Counted from the first letter of the stretch, positions 8,840-18,274 are shown. The stretch: DNA of 64,000 nt from Paraburkholderia sp. BL21I4N1 (GCF_002973525.1 NZ_PVEN01000002.1:310001-374000); one strand, 5' to 3'. The notes: generated by a model from the sequence alone, not told the origin. Numbers and translations are program-made.

Positions 8840-9415
8840 ATGGGCAAAGGACGCGTCGAAGCCTTCAGCGATGGCGTAATCGCCATCATCATCACGATCA
8901 TGGTGCTCGAATTGAAGGTGCCGGACGGCTTCGACCTCGCCGCGCTGCGTCCCATGGTGCCGGTGTTTGGCGCGTACGTGCTGAGCTTCATCTACGTCGG
9001 CATTTACTGGAACAATCATCATCATCTGTTCCATACCGTGCAGAAGGTCAACGGCGCGGTGCTGTGGGCCAATCTGCATCTGTTGTTCTGGCTGTCGCTG
9101 CTGCCGGCCGTCACGCATTGGGTCGGCGAAAATCATCTGGCGTCGTGGCCGACCGCGATGTACGGCGTCGTGCTGTTCATGTCGGCGATCGCGTATTTCA
9201 TTCTGACGCTCGTGCTGATTCGCGAGCATGGGCGGGACTCGACGCTGGCCAGGGCGATCGGCAACGACTTCAAGGGCAAGGTCTCGGTGGTGATCTATCT
9301 CGCGGGGATCGTGCTGGCTTTTGTCGTGCCGTGGATTTCCGTGGCGCTCTATGCGCTCGCCGCCGCATGGTGGCTGGTGCCGGACCGACGCATCGAACAC
9401 GTACTTGAAGCGTAG
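8840..9415 (+). CDS. TMEM175-family (DUF1211) predicted potassium channel
   Basis: A 191-residue membrane protein with five or six predicted helices. The first helix carries the signature 'RVEAFSDGVIAIIITIMVLEL'; the Phe-Ser-Asp motif defines the TMEM175/DUF1211 family. A His-rich 'YWNNHHHLFH' segment follows helix 2. Characterised bacterial TMEM175 proteins form tetrameric potassium-permeable channels. The length fits the bacterial single-repeat form. A weak AGGA precedes the start. The following phosphoesterase starts 29 bases after the stop and may be cotranscribed. Confidence 0.85.
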   Translation: MGKGRVEAFSDGVIAIIITIMVLELKVPDGFDLAALRPMVPVFGAYVLSFIYVGIYWNNHHHLFHTVQKVNGAVLWANLHLLFWLSLLPAVTHWVGENHLASWPTAMYGVVLFMSAIAYFILTLVLIREHGRDSTLARAIGNDFKGKVSVVIYLAGIVLAFVVPWISVALYALAAAWWLVPDRRIEHVLEA

Positions 9416-9444
9416 GGCAGCGTGATCGCGCTTAGGGATGAACG

Positions 9445-9942
9445 ATGTCTTCAGCCACACTTAAGCTCGTAGCCTCCGCGGTCGCTCGCATCGGCTTGAT
9501 CTCGGATACGCATAACCTCGTGCGTCCGGAAGCCTTGCGCTATCTCGAGGGTTGCGATGCAATCCTCCACGCGGGCGATATCTGCAATCAGGCCGTGCTC
9601 GACGCGCTGGCGCAAATCGCACCCGTCACCGCCGTGCGCGGCAACAACGACACGGGCGACTGGGCCGCGTCGCTGCCGACGCATGCAAAGCTGACCGTCC
9701 ATCAGGTGACGATCCTCGTCGTGCACGATATCGCCGACGTACCCGCCGACCCACGCAGCGCAGGCATCGACGTGGTGGTGACCGGCCACTCGCACAAACC
9801 GTCTGTTAGCGAGCGTGACGGTGTGCTGTTCGTCAATCCCGGCAGCGCGGGCCCGCGGCGCTTCAAGCTGCCGATTTCGGCGGGCATGTTGCGGGTGGAA
9901 GGCGCGCATGCCAGCGCTACGTTCGATTTGCTGTCGACATAA
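9445..9942 (+). CDS. YfcE/MJ0936-like metallophosphoesterase
   Basis: A 165-residue calcineurin-like phosphoesterase of the YfcE type. All metal-ligand blocks are present in order: 'GLISDTHN', 'LHAGDIC', 'AVRGNND', 'VVHD' and 'VTGHSHKPS', ending with 'LFVNPGSAGPRRF'. Family members hydrolyse phosphodiesters in vitro; the physiological substrate is generally not known. The start at 9445 is the first ATG, with the motif beginning around residue 17, so the N-terminus is slightly longer than usual and a later start is possible. Confidence 0.87.
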   Translation: MSSATLKLVASAVARIGLISDTHNLVRPEALRYLEGCDAILHAGDICNQAVLDALAQIAPVTAVRGNNDTGDWAASLPTHAKLTVHQVTILVVHDIADVPADPRSAGIDVVVTGHSHKPSVSERDGVLFVNPGSAGPRRFKLPISAGMLRVEGAHASATFDLLST

Positions 9943-9944
9943 AA

Positions 9945-9974
9945 AAACGGGCCGACATGGCTGTCGACCCGTTT
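9945..9974. terminator. Bidirectional terminator between phosphoesterase and proP-like genes
   Basis: The arms AAACGGGCCGAC and GTCGACCCGTTT (12 bp, one mismatch) enclose the six-base loop ATGGCT. The A-run on the left serves as a T-run for the minus-strand gene ending at 10009. The T triplet on the right can serve the plus-strand gene. Confidence 0.75.
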
Positions 9975-10008
9975 CGTGCGGTTCCCGATCAATCGATCGA
10001 TCTATCTA

Positions 10009-11478
10009 TCAGGCACGCGCCGTGGCCGCCGCCGCATACCCTTCATCCATCTCCGCCGCTTCACGCTCGCCGCGCAACACCGCATGCGCTTCCGCCCGCG
10101 TCGCCACGCACGGACCGGAGCCCAGCAACGGCTTACGCGCCGTTTCACGCAGTGCGAGCACCGACACGATACCGATCAGTGACGCGCCCATCAGGTAGTA
10201 CGCGGGCATCATCAGATTGCCGGTGCTGTTGACCAGCCACGCGGTCACCAGCGGCGTGGTGCCACCAAACAGCGACACCGAAATATTGAAGCCGATCGCC
10301 AGCGCGCCATAACGGATTTTGGTCGGAAACAGTGCCGGCAGCGCCGACGGCATCACGCCGGTAAAGCACGACAGCAGCACGCCCAGAATCATCAGCCCGC
10401 TGAACACCGGCAGCACCGTGCCCATGCGGATCAGCAGCAGTGCCGGAATCGACAGCGCGAACAGACCCACGCAACCGAACAGCATGACCGGCTTGCGGCC
10501 GATCGCGTCCGACAGGCGGCCGGCGGCGAGCGTCATCGGCATCATCAGCACCATGACGAGCAGCACGAGGAACAGGCCGTGCGTTTCGTCGAAGTGCAGC
10601 GTGGCCGACAGATAGCTCGGCAGATACGACAGCGCCATGTAATCGGTGACGTTGAAAATCAGCACGAGGCCGACGCACAGCAGCAGCGGCTTCCACTGCT
10701 GCGCGAGCAACTGGCCGAACGACTGCTTCGGCAGCGCCTTGTCTTCGGCTTCGCGTTGCTCGGCCTGCTTCTTGAACGCGGGCGTTTCTTCGAGCTTCAT
10801 GCGGATATACAGACCCACCAGACCCAACGGACCGGCGATCAGGAACGGCACACGCCAGCCCCACGAGAGCAGCGCGTCGTGCGAGAGCGTCGCGGTCAGC
10901 ACGGCGACCGTGCCCGCGCCGAGCACATAGCCGATCAGGGTGCCGAACTCGAGGAAGCTGCCCATGAAACCGCGGCGCTTATCCGTCGAGAATTCGGCGA
11001 TGAAGGTGGCCGCGCCGCCGTATTCGCCCCCGGTCGAGAAGCCTTGCACCAGCCGTGCGACCAGCAGCAGTACCGGCGCGAAAATGCCGATCGTCCCGTA
11101 GCTCGGAATCAGGCCGATCGCGAAGGTGCCGACCGCCATCATGATCATGGTCATGGCCAGCACGCGTTGCCGGCCGATCCGGTCGCCCAGCGGCCCGAAC
11201 ACCATACCGCCGACGGGCCGCACGAGGAACGCCGCGGCGAACGTGCCGAACGTGGCGATCAACTGCGCGGCCGGACTCGCCGACGGAAAGAACACTTTGC
11301 CGAGCGTGACGGCGATGTAGCTGTACACGCCGAAATCGAACCACTCCATTGCGTTGCCGAGCGCCATGGCGCCGACGGCCCGCTTGAGGAGAGATTTGTC
11401 GACGACGGTGATGTCGTCGAGAGAAAGGCGTTGTTCTTGTTGTTGGTGTCGCCAGAAGCCGTTGCTGGAAGCGGTCAA
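10009..11478 (-). CDS. proP: ProP-like MFS osmolyte/metabolite:H+ symporter
   Basis: A 489-residue major facilitator protein of the metabolite:H+ symporter family with 12 predicted helices. 'DITVVDKSLLKRAV', 'GNAMEWFDFGVYSYIAV', 'GLIPSYGTIGIFAP', 'GGEYGGAATFIAEF' and 'TGVMPSALPALFPTKIRY' follow E. coli ProP closely along the whole length. ProP imports proline and glycine betaine. The C-terminal coiled coil that tunes osmotic activation in E. coli is absent; the tail is short and Ala/Glu-rich. I choose a TTG start at 11476-11478 because GGAG lies eight bases upstream and the product then starts 'MTASSNGFWRHQQQ'. An in-frame ATG at 11520 is the alternative. Confidence 0.75.
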   Translation of the reverse strand: MTASSNGFWRHQQQEQRLSLDDITVVDKSLLKRAVGAMALGNAMEWFDFGVYSYIAVTLGKVFFPSASPAAQLIATFGTFAAAFLVRPVGGMVFGPLGDRIGRQRVLAMTMIMMAVGTFAIGLIPSYGTIGIFAPVLLLVARLVQGFSTGGEYGGAATFIAEFSTDKRRGFMGSFLEFGTLIGYVLGAGTVAVLTATLSHDALLSWGWRVPFLIAGPLGLVGLYIRMKLEETPAFKKQAEQREAEDKALPKQSFGQLLAQQWKPLLLCVGLVLIFNVTDYMALSYLPSYLSATLHFDETHGLFLVLLVMVLMMPMTLAAGRLSDAIGRKPVMLFGCVGLFALSIPALLLIRMGTVLPVFSGLMILGVLLSCFTGVMPSALPALFPTKIRYGALAIGFNISVSLFGGTTPLVTAWLVNSTGNLMMPAYYLMGASLIGIVSVLALRETARKPLLGSGPCVATRAEAHAVLRGEREAAEMDEGYAAAATARA

Positions 11479-12122
11479 GGTAAAAACTCCAATGACTGCG
11501 ACGAAACGCATGGTGCGCATGAACGTTCCGCCACGGGTGCTGGGGAAGTGCAGTTTCGCGAGCCAAAGCGAAGGCGGCGCTCGTCGCCGGAGCCGGCGAA
11601 GGAGCGAAAGGGACGCCAGAACGAAAACGCCCGTGCCTCGCGAGACCTCTCGCGAAAAAACACTCGTCTAGATTGTGCTTGCTGTTGCACCTGCGTGGCC
11701 GTGGAAGGGGGGCAGGTACATGAGGACGCTGGGGTGGCTGGAAGCTGGCCCACGCGCCGCTGGAAGGCTTGAAACGAAAAAGGCCGGTGTGAATTCACCG
11801 CTCACTGAGTGACATGAGGCGGGGAAACGACCGACGAGCCTTCTTGTATAAAAACTGTTCGATTCAGGTCTGCGTGTGGACAAGATCGAGCACGAAACTC
11901 GCACGGCAGGCCATGTTGAAAAGAACGCGAATGAAGGTGAAATGCAGTTGGAACGACGCACATATTAGCACGATGACAGAGGATCGTGCAAACCCAAGGT
12001 TCGGCGCAAGCCTTGGCGGAGCGGCTCAATCCCTTACAGGACGGGGGATTGAGCGAATTGAAACGGTATGTAAAGACGGCTTAAAAGTGTGCCCGAAATG
12101 GACCGTTTGGAGAATTTCGAGC
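11479..12122. other. Intergenic region upstream of the proP-like gene
   Basis: About 640 bases hold no gene I can support. Open frames at 11814-12167 (+) and 11668-11961 (-) have no ribosome-binding site or recognisable product. The region probably contains the proP-like promoter and leader. 'AATCCC...GGGGGATTG' near 12028-12055 is a partial inverted repeat. Confidence 0.4.
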
Positions 12123-12152
12123 AAAAAAAATCCGCGCACGCGGCGCGGATTT
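12123..12152 (-). terminator. Terminator of the argA-yggX operon
   Basis: A perfect 10-bp stem (12128-12137 with 12143-12152, loop ACGCG) is followed on the minus strand by eight consecutive U residues (A-run 12123-12130). This is a textbook intrinsic terminator 57 bases after the yggX stop. Confidence 0.9.
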
Positions 12153-12208
12153 TTGCGGGCTTCATGACCTGCTTCAGGACCTTCCTTGCAGCGCGAAGCG
12201 CGTCGGTT

Positions 12209-12484
12209 TTACTCCGCCGTGGGCGGCACATACCCTTGTGCGGTATCCGCGCCTTCGCCGAAGAAGAACTTTTCGGTCTGCTTCATCAGATATTGACGTG
12301 CGCGCGGATCGGCCATGTTCAGACGGTTTTCGTTGATCAGCATGGTTTGCTGCTTCAACCACGCCTGCCACGCTTCCTTCGAGATGCTTTCGTAGATCCG
12401 CTTGCCGAGTTCGCCGGGCAGCGGCGGGAAATCGAGGCCTTCGGCTTCCTTGCCGAGCTTCGCGCATTGAACCATACGAGTCAT
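12209..12484 (-). CDS. yggX: YggX, Fe(II)-trafficking / oxidative damage protection protein
   Basis: A 91-residue protein that matches YggX in length and motifs: '[28 protein letters not shown]' at the start with the conserved cysteine, then '[25 protein letters not shown]' and 'EKFFFG'. YggX protects iron-sulfur enzymes from oxidative damage and supports iron movement in the cytosol. AAGGAG precedes the ATG. It lies 66 bases after argA on the same strand and ends at a strong terminator, so the two probably share a transcript. Confidence 0.95.
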   Translation of the reverse strand: MTRMVQCAKLGKEAEGLDFPPLPGELGKRIYESISKEAWQAWLKQQTMLINENRLNMADPRARQYLMKQTEKFFFGEGADTAQGYVPPTAE

Positions 12485-12550
12485 GCTGTGCTTCTCCTTG
12501 AATCCTGTTTTCGATGTGGGGGGCGGGCAGTCGCCTGATCGCGGCGCTGC

Positions 12551-13939
12551 TCAGAGCTGTTTCATCAGCACGAGCGATTTGCGCTGCCAGTTATAAAGTC
12601 GGCGGCGATCTTCAGGCAGGTCGTCGACCGTTGCCTTGACGAAGCCGCGTTTGAGAAACCAGTGTTCGGTGCGCGTGGTGAGCACGAAGATGCGCGTGAG
12701 GCCGCGCGCCCGTGCGCGCTGCTCGATGCGCTTCAACAGCCGCTCGCCGTCGCCGGTGCCTTGCGCTTCGGGGGCGACCGTCAGGCATGCCATTTCGCCG
12801 ATGCGCTCCTGCGTGTACGGGTACAGCGCCGCGCAGCCGAACAGCACGCCATCGTGCTCGATGACCGAGAAATGGTCGATGTCGCGTTCGATCTGATGGC
12901 GGCCGCGCCGCACCAGCGTGCCGTCCGATTCGAGCGGATCGATCAGCGCCAGAATACCGCCGACGTCGTCCGGCGTGGCTTCCCGCAGGCTTTCGAGATT
13001 CTCGTACGAGATCATCGTGCCGACGCCGTCGTGCAGGAACAGTTCGAGCAGCAGACTGCCGTCGAGCGCGTAGGGGATGATGTGCGCCCGCGCCACGCCG
13101 CCGCGGCAGGCGCGAATGGAATGCTTCAGGTAGAAGCCCGCGTCGCCGGTGACTTCACCGCTTTCGTGCAGCTTGTAGGCGTCGTCGAGCGACAGTTCGC
13201 GCACCAGTTCGGGACCTTCTTCGCCGTCTTCCATCAGGCCCGGCGTTTCGGTCAGGAACACGATCTTGTCGGCGCGCAGCGCGATCGCCGCGGCCGAGGC
13301 CACGTCTTCCATGGACAGATTGAATGCTTCGCCGGTGGGCGAGAAGCCGAGCGGCGACAACAGCACCAGCTTGCGGCTCGCGAGCGAATGGCGGATCGAA
13401 TCCGCGTCGATCTTGCGCACCACGCCGGTGTGGGCGAAGTCGACGCCGTCGAGAATGCCGACCGGCCGCGCCGTCACGAAGTTGCCCGACACCACGCTGA
13501 TGTGCGCGTGCGCCATGGGCGTATTCGGCAAGCCCTGGCTGATCGCCGCCTCGATATCCAGCCGCACTTCGCCGGCCGCTTCTTTCGCGGACTCGAGCGC
13601 GCGGGCGTCGGTAATGCGCATGCCGTGCGAAAACTCGGACTCCACGCCGTGCAGGCTCATCTGCTCCTCGACCTGAGGCCGCGAGCCATGCACCAGAACG
13701 ATCTGGATGCCCATGGCCTGCAACAGCGCGATATCGGACACGAGCGCATTCAGGAGCCCCTGATGCACCACCTCGCCGCCGAACCCGACGACGAAGGTCT
13801 TGTTACGGAATGCATGGATGTAAGGGGCGACTGAGCGCATCCAGTCGACGAATTGCGCATGCTGGGCGAGGTTTTCCGTTGCTCCGGCGGGGGCCGGAAC
13901 GCTCGCGGGCGCGGGGACGAGGTCGGTTTGGGAATTCAT
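12551..13939 (-). CDS. argA: N-acetylglutamate synthase (amino-acid acetyltransferase)
   Basis: A 462-residue ArgA. It catalyses the first step of arginine biosynthesis, acetyl-CoA plus L-glutamate to N-acetylglutamate. The N-terminal amino-acid-kinase fold (about 30-295; 'FVVGFGGEVVHQG', 'IVLVHGSRPQVEEQM') binds arginine as feedback inhibitor. The C-terminal GNAT domain (about 315-460; 'MACLTVAPEAQGTGDGERLL') does the transfer. The kinase-like domain plus GNAT order is that of classical proteobacterial ArgA. The ATG at 13937-13939 has no Shine-Dalgarno and lies only 8 bases downstream of a TATAAT on its strand, predicting a leaderless mRNA. It is divergent from hrpA with a 23-base gap. Confidence 0.95.
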   Translation of the reverse strand: MNSQTDLVPAPASVPAPAGATENLAQHAQFVDWMRSVAPYIHAFRNKTFVVGFGGEVVHQGLLNALVSDIALLQAMGIQIVLVHGSRPQVEEQMSLHGVESEFSHGMRITDARALESAKEAAGEVRLDIEAAISQGLPNTPMAHAHISVVSGNFVTARPVGILDGVDFAHTGVVRKIDADSIRHSLASRKLVLLSPLGFSPTGEAFNLSMEDVASAAAIALRADKIVFLTETPGLMEDGEEGPELVRELSLDDAYKLHESGEVTGDAGFYLKHSIRACRGGVARAHIIPYALDGSLLLELFLHDGVGTMISYENLESLREATPDDVGGILALIDPLESDGTLVRRGRHQIERDIDHFSVIEHDGVLFGCAALYPYTQERIGEMACLTVAPEAQGTGDGERLLKRIEQRARARGLTRIFVLTTRTEHWFLKRGFVKATVDDLPEDRRRLYNWQRKSLVLMKQL

Positions 13940-13946
13940 GCCGGGG

Positions 13947-13954
13947 ATTATAAT
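13947..13954. promoter_or_regulatory. Palindromic -10 element shared by argA and hrpA
   Basis: ATTATAAT is its own reverse complement. It gives TATAAT at 13949-13954 for hrpA and TATAAT on the minus strand at 13952-13947 for argA. Start points seven bases downstream would be 13961 (+) and 13940 (-), one or two bases before each ATG. Neither gene has a ribosome-binding site. The -35 regions are poor on both strands. Confidence 0.6.
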
Positions 13955-13962
13955 GCGCCCCC

Positions 13963-16900
13963 ATGTCGAATGTACCCAAAAGTCCCGCTGCGGCGAACGA
14001 GAATCCGGCGCCGGCCGCCGATCAGTTGAACACCGGCGACGCTACGCGCCGTCCCAAGCAGGACGCCAACCGCAACACGCCGCACAAGGCGCGCGAAACG
14101 CGTCGTCCGGAGCAGGCCGCGCAGGCGCACGCGCAGAAAAAAAATCCGCCGCGAGAGGGTGGTGCGAGTGGCGCGCAGGCGCCGAATCAGCCGAAACGCG
14201 GTGAAAATCGAAGCGACCAGCCGCGCCGTGAACCACGCGCGCCCCGCGCCGTGCGCGTCGTCGAACCGAACCCGATTCCGCCGATCACTTTCCCGGAAGC
14301 GCTGCCGGTCTCCGGCCGCCGCGACGAGATTGCCAAAGCGATCGCGGAAAACCAGGTCGTGATCGTCTGTGGCGAAACCGGTTCGGGCAAAACCACCCAG
14401 TTGCCGAAAATCTGCCTCGCTTTGGGGCGTGGCCTCGGCGCGGGCGGCGCCGGTCTGATCGGCCATACGCAGCCGCGCCGGATCGCAGCATCCGCCACCG
14501 GCCGCCGCATCGCCGAGGAACTCGGCACGCCATTCGGCGAAGTGGTCGGCTACAAGGTGCGCTTTACCGACAATCTGTCGCCGGGCGCGTCGGTCAAACT
14601 GATGACGGACGGCATTCTGCTCGCCGAAACGCAGACCGATCCGCTGCTCAAGGCCTACGACACGCTGATCATCGACGAAGCGCACGAGCGCAGTCTGAAC
14701 ATCGATTTTCTGCTGGGCTATCTGAAGGAAATTCTCGTCAAGCGTCCCGATCTGAAGCTGATCGTGACCTCGGCGACCATCGACGCCGATCGTTTCGCGC
14801 GCCATTTCGGCCGCGACGAAAAACCCGCGCCGGTGATCGAGGTGAGCGGCCGTCTGTACCCGGTCGAAGTGCGTTACCGCCCGGTCGTGGAAGACAGTCC
14901 CGCGGTGAAGGCGGCGGAGGGGACCAAAGGCGCGGCGGGTTCGCAAGGCGGCCGCCCTGATCGTCCCAAAACGCAGCGCGAAACCGACCGTGACCTGATG
15001 GACGCGATCGTCGACGCCGTCGACGAACTGTGCCGCGAAGGCCCCGGCGACGTACTGGTGTTCCTGCCCGGCGAGCGCGAAATTCGCGACGCCGCCGAGG
15101 CGCTGCGCAAACACCATCCGCCGCACACGGAGATTCTGCCGCTGTTCGCGCGACTCTCCGCCGCCGAACAGGAACGCGTGTTCCGTATTTCGAACACGCG
15201 CCGCATCGTGCTGGCCACCAACGTCGCCGAAACCTCGCTGACGGTGCCGGGCATTCGCTACGTGGTCGACACCGGCCTTGCGCGCGTGAAACGCTATTCG
15301 TACCGCAACAAGGTCGAGCAGTTGCAGGTGGAATCGATTTCGCAAGCCGCCGCGAATCAGCGGGCCGGGCGTTGCGGCCGGGTGGCCGACGGTATCTGCA
15401 TCCGTCTGTACGAAGAAAGCGATTTTCAGGGCCGCGTGCGCTTCACGGATCCGGAAATTCTGCGTTCGTCGCTGGCTTCGGTGATTCTGCGGATGAAATC
15501 GCTGCACCTCACCGCGATCGAAACGTTTCCGTTCATCGAACCGCCGCCGGGCCGCGCGGTGGCCGACGGCTATCAGTTGCTCAACGAACTGGGCGCCGTC
15601 GACGACGACAACCGGCTCACACCGCTTGGCCGCGAACTCGCGCGTCTGCCGCTCGATCCGCGCGTCGGCCGGATGATTCTGGCCGCGCGCGATCAGCAGG
15701 CGTTGAAGGAGGTGCTGATTATCGCCAGCGCGTTGTCGGTGCAGGATCCGCGCGACCGGCCAATCGAAGCGCAGGAGCAGGCCGACCAGGCGCATCGCCG
15801 CTTCGCCGACGAGCGCTCCGAATTCCTACAGTGGCTAAAAATCTGGAACTGGTTCGAGGAAGCGATCACCCACAAGAAGTCGAACAAGCAGTTGCACGAG
15901 GAATGCCGCAAGAACTTCCTGTCGCAAATGCGTCTGCGCGAATGGCGCGACGTGCACTCGCAATTGCTGACCGTGGTGCGCGAACACGGCTGGCGTCTGA
16001 ACGAGGTGGAAGCGACCTTCGAGCAGATCCACCTCGCGTTGTTGACAGGCCTGCTCGGTAATATCGGCCTTAAAGCCGACGACGAACCGTATTACCTCGG
16101 CGCACGCGGCATCAAGTTTTATTTGTGGCCGGGCTCGGCACTCGTGAAGAAGGCGGGCAAATGGGCGATGGCCGCCGAACTGGTCGAGACGAGCCGGCTG
16201 TACGCGCGCTGTATCGCGAAGATCGAGCCGGAGTGGATCGAGCGGATCGGCGCGCATCTGTTGAAGAAGTCGCTGTCCGAGCCGCATTGGGAGAAGCGCG
16301 CGGCGCAGGTGTCGGCGTTCGAGAGGGCGATGCTGTACGGCCTGCCGATCTATCACCGCCGCCGCGTGAGCTTCGGCCACCAGGACCCGGCGCGCGCGCG
16401 TGAGCTGTTCATTCGCGGTGCGCTGGTGGAAGGCGAGTTCGACACGAAGCTCGCGTTCTTCGCGCACAACCGCAAGCTGCTGGCCGACATCGAGCAACTC
16501 GAACACAAGTCGCGCCGCCAGGACGTGCTGGTCGACGACGAGCTGATTTTCGGCTTCTACGATCAGGCGGTGCCGCAGGGCATCCATACCGGCGCGGCGT
16601 TCGAGCGCTGGTATCGCGACGAACTGAAAGCGGCCGGCCAGACCGAGGACAAGCTGCGCCTGCTGTACCTGTCGCGCGACGATCTGATGCGTCACGAGGC
16701 GGCCGGCGTCACGACGGATCTGTTCCCGAAGCGGATGACGATGTCGGGCGTCGAGATGGCCTTGACGTATCACTTCGAACCGGGTTCGCCGCGCGACGGC
16801 GTGACGCTCGCCGTGCCGCTGTATGCGCTGAATCAGGTCGACGCGCGACGTTGCGAATGGCTCGTGCCGGGCATGCTGAAAGAGAAGGCGCAACTGCTGC

Positions 16901-18267
16901 TGAAGTCCTTGCCACAGAAATTGCGACGTCATTGCGTGCCGTTGCCGGAGTACGCGGCGGGTTTCGTCGACCGGCATGGCGCGCCGCGTTACGGCGCGGG
17001 CGGCTTGCTCGAGTCGCTGATTGCCGATGTTCGCGAGCAGAAACAGATCGCGATGAAGCAGGCCGACTTCAAGCTCGAGACCTTGCCGGCGCATCTGTTC
17101 ATGAACTTCAAGGTCGTCGACGAGCACGGCCGTCAGCTCGCGATGGGCCGCAACATGGCGCAATTGCGCTCGGAGTTGGGCAGCCAGGCGCAGCAGCATT
17201 TCCAGAAGATCGCGTCGAGCGCGGCGGGCGCGGCGCTGGCGGACGCGAGCGGCGGCAGCGTCGCGGCGGCCGCGCAGTTGGGTGGGCGAGGTGCGCAATC
17301 CGGTGCGCAGTCTGGTGCGCCAGGAAATGTGGGCGCGGCGGCGCAGCGCGGCGGTAAGGGTGCGCATGGCGCGGCTGTCCCGCAAGCCGCGCAAACCAGC
17401 ACGGCCGGCACCGCGCTGTACGAAAAACTGACCACGTGGAATTTCGGCAAGCTTCCCGAGTTGCTCGAAATCCGTCGCGGCGGCCAGACCCTGTTCGGCT
17501 ATCCGGCGCTGGTGGATCGCGGCACGCATTGCGACGTCGAAGTGTTCGATTCGCCGGAAGAAGCAGCGCGGATTCATCGTGCGGGTTTGCGTCGACTGTT
17601 TGGTCTGCAGTTGAAGGAGCCGATCAAGTATCTGGAAAAAAATCTGCCGGGCTTGCGCGAAATGGCGATGCAGTTCATGCCGCGTGGCACGCAGGAAGAG
17701 TTGCGCGATCAATTGATCGATACCGCGCTGGATCGCGCATGTTTGCAAGACCCGCTGCCCGATGACGATCTGTCGTTCCACACGCGCCGCGACGAAGGCC
17801 GCAGCCGTCTGACCTTGCTGGCCCAGGAAATCGCCCGTCTGGTGGGGCAGATTCTCACCGAATACGCGACGGTGACGAAGAAACTGGTGCAGGCCCGCAC
17901 GTTCACGGCCGCGCACGCCGACCTTCAGAATCAGCTCGATGCGTTGATCGGCAAGCGCTTCGTGGTCGACACGCCGTATTCGCAGTTGGCGCACTTTCCG
18001 CGCTACCTGAAGGGTATCGTGCTACGCATCGACAAGCTGCGCGCGGACCCCGCGCGCGACGCGCGGCAGTTCGCCGAGTTTCAACCGCTACTGCAGAACT
18101 ACCAGCGCGCGGTGGCACAACGTGGGGGCGTGCTCGACACGCGGTTGTCGGAGTTTCGCTGGCTGCTGGAAGAACTGCGGATTTCGCTGTTCGCCCAGGA
18201 GTTGCGTACGCCAATGCCGGTGTCGGTGAAGCGGCTATACAAGGTGTGGGAGTCGATGCAGCGGTGA
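13963..18267 (+). CDS. hrpA: ATP-dependent RNA helicase HrpA
   Basis: A 1434-residue DEAH-box helicase. After a basic, Pro/Ala/Arg-rich extension of about 110 residues come Walker A 'GETGSGKTT' (137-145), DEAH (238-241), 'SAT', motif VI 'QRAGRCGR' (466-473), then the HA2, OB and long DUF3418 regions of the HrpA type. HrpA acts on ribosomes and structured mRNA. E. coli HrpA has 1300 residues; the excess is the N-terminal extension and an Ala/Gly/Gln-rich insertion near residues 1087-1146. The start has no Shine-Dalgarno and only a nine-base distance to TATAAT, suggesting a leaderless mRNA. It ends seven bases from the convergent adhesin gene. Confidence 0.95.
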   Translation: MSNVPKSPAAANENPAPAADQLNTGDATRRPKQDANRNTPHKARETRRPEQAAQAHAQKKNPPREGGASGAQAPNQPKRGENRSDQPRREPRAPRAVRVVEPNPIPPITFPEALPVSGRRDEIAKAIAENQVVIVCGETGSGKTTQLPKICLALGRGLGAGGAGLIGHTQPRRIAASATGRRIAEELGTPFGEVVGYKVRFTDNLSPGASVKLMTDGILLAETQTDPLLKAYDTLIIDEAHERSLNIDFLLGYLKEILVKRPDLKLIVTSATIDADRFARHFGRDEKPAPVIEVSGRLYPVEVRYRPVVEDSPAVKAAEGTKGAAGSQGGRPDRPKTQRETDRDLMDAIVDAVDELCREGPGDVLVFLPGEREIRDAAEALRKHHPPHTEILPLFARLSAAEQERVFRISNTRRIVLATNVAETSLTVPGIRYVVDTGLARVKRYSYRNKVEQLQVESISQAAANQRAGRCGRVADGICIRLYEESDFQGRVRFTDPEILRSSLASVILRMKSLHLTAIETFPFIEPPPGRAVADGYQLLNELGAVDDDNRLTPLGRELARLPLDPRVGRMILAARDQQALKEVLIIASALSVQDPRDRPIEAQEQADQAHRRFADERSEFLQWLKIWNWFEEAITHKKSNKQLHEECRKNFLSQMRLREWRDVHSQLLTVVREHGWRLNEVEATFEQIHLALLTGLLGNIGLKADDEPYYLGARGIKFYLWPGSALVKKAGKWAMAAELVETSRLYARCIAKIEPEWIERIGAHLLKKSLSEPHWEKRAAQVSAFERAMLYGLPIYHRRRVSFGHQDPARARELFIRGALVEGEFDTKLAFFAHNRKLLADIEQLEHKSRRQDVLVDDELIFGFYDQAVPQGIHTGAAFERWYRDELKAAGQTEDKLRLLYLSRDDLMRHEAAGVTTDLFPKRMTMSGVEMALTYHFEPGSPRDGVTLAVPLYALNQVDARRCEWLVPGMLKEKAQLLLKSLPQKLRRHCVPLPEYAAGFVDRHGAPRYGAGGLLESLIADVREQKQIAMKQADFKLETLPAHLFMNFKVVDEHGRQLAMGRNMAQLRSELGSQAQQHFQKIASSAAGAALADASGGSVAAAAQLGGRGAQSGAQSGAPGNVGAAAQRGGKGAHGAAVPQAAQTSTAGTALYEKLTTWNFGKLPELLEIRRGGQTLFGYPALVDRGTHCDVEVFDSPEEAARIHRAGLRRLFGLQLKEPIKYLEKNLPGLREMAMQFMPRGTQEELRDQLIDTALDRACLQDPLPDDDLSFHTRRDEGRSRLTLLAQEIARLVGQILTEYATVTKKLVQARTFTAAHADLQNQLDALIGKRFVVDTPYSQLAHFPRYLKGIVLRIDKLRADPARDARQFAEFQPLLQNYQRAVAQRGGVLDTRLSEFRWLLEELRISLFAQELRTPMPVSVKRLYKVWESMQR

Positions 18268-18274
18268 GTGCTCG

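Noticed and set aside
11814..12167. 117-codon frame upstream of the proP-like gene
   Set aside because: No ribosome-binding site, overlaps the argA-yggX terminator and has no recognisable product.
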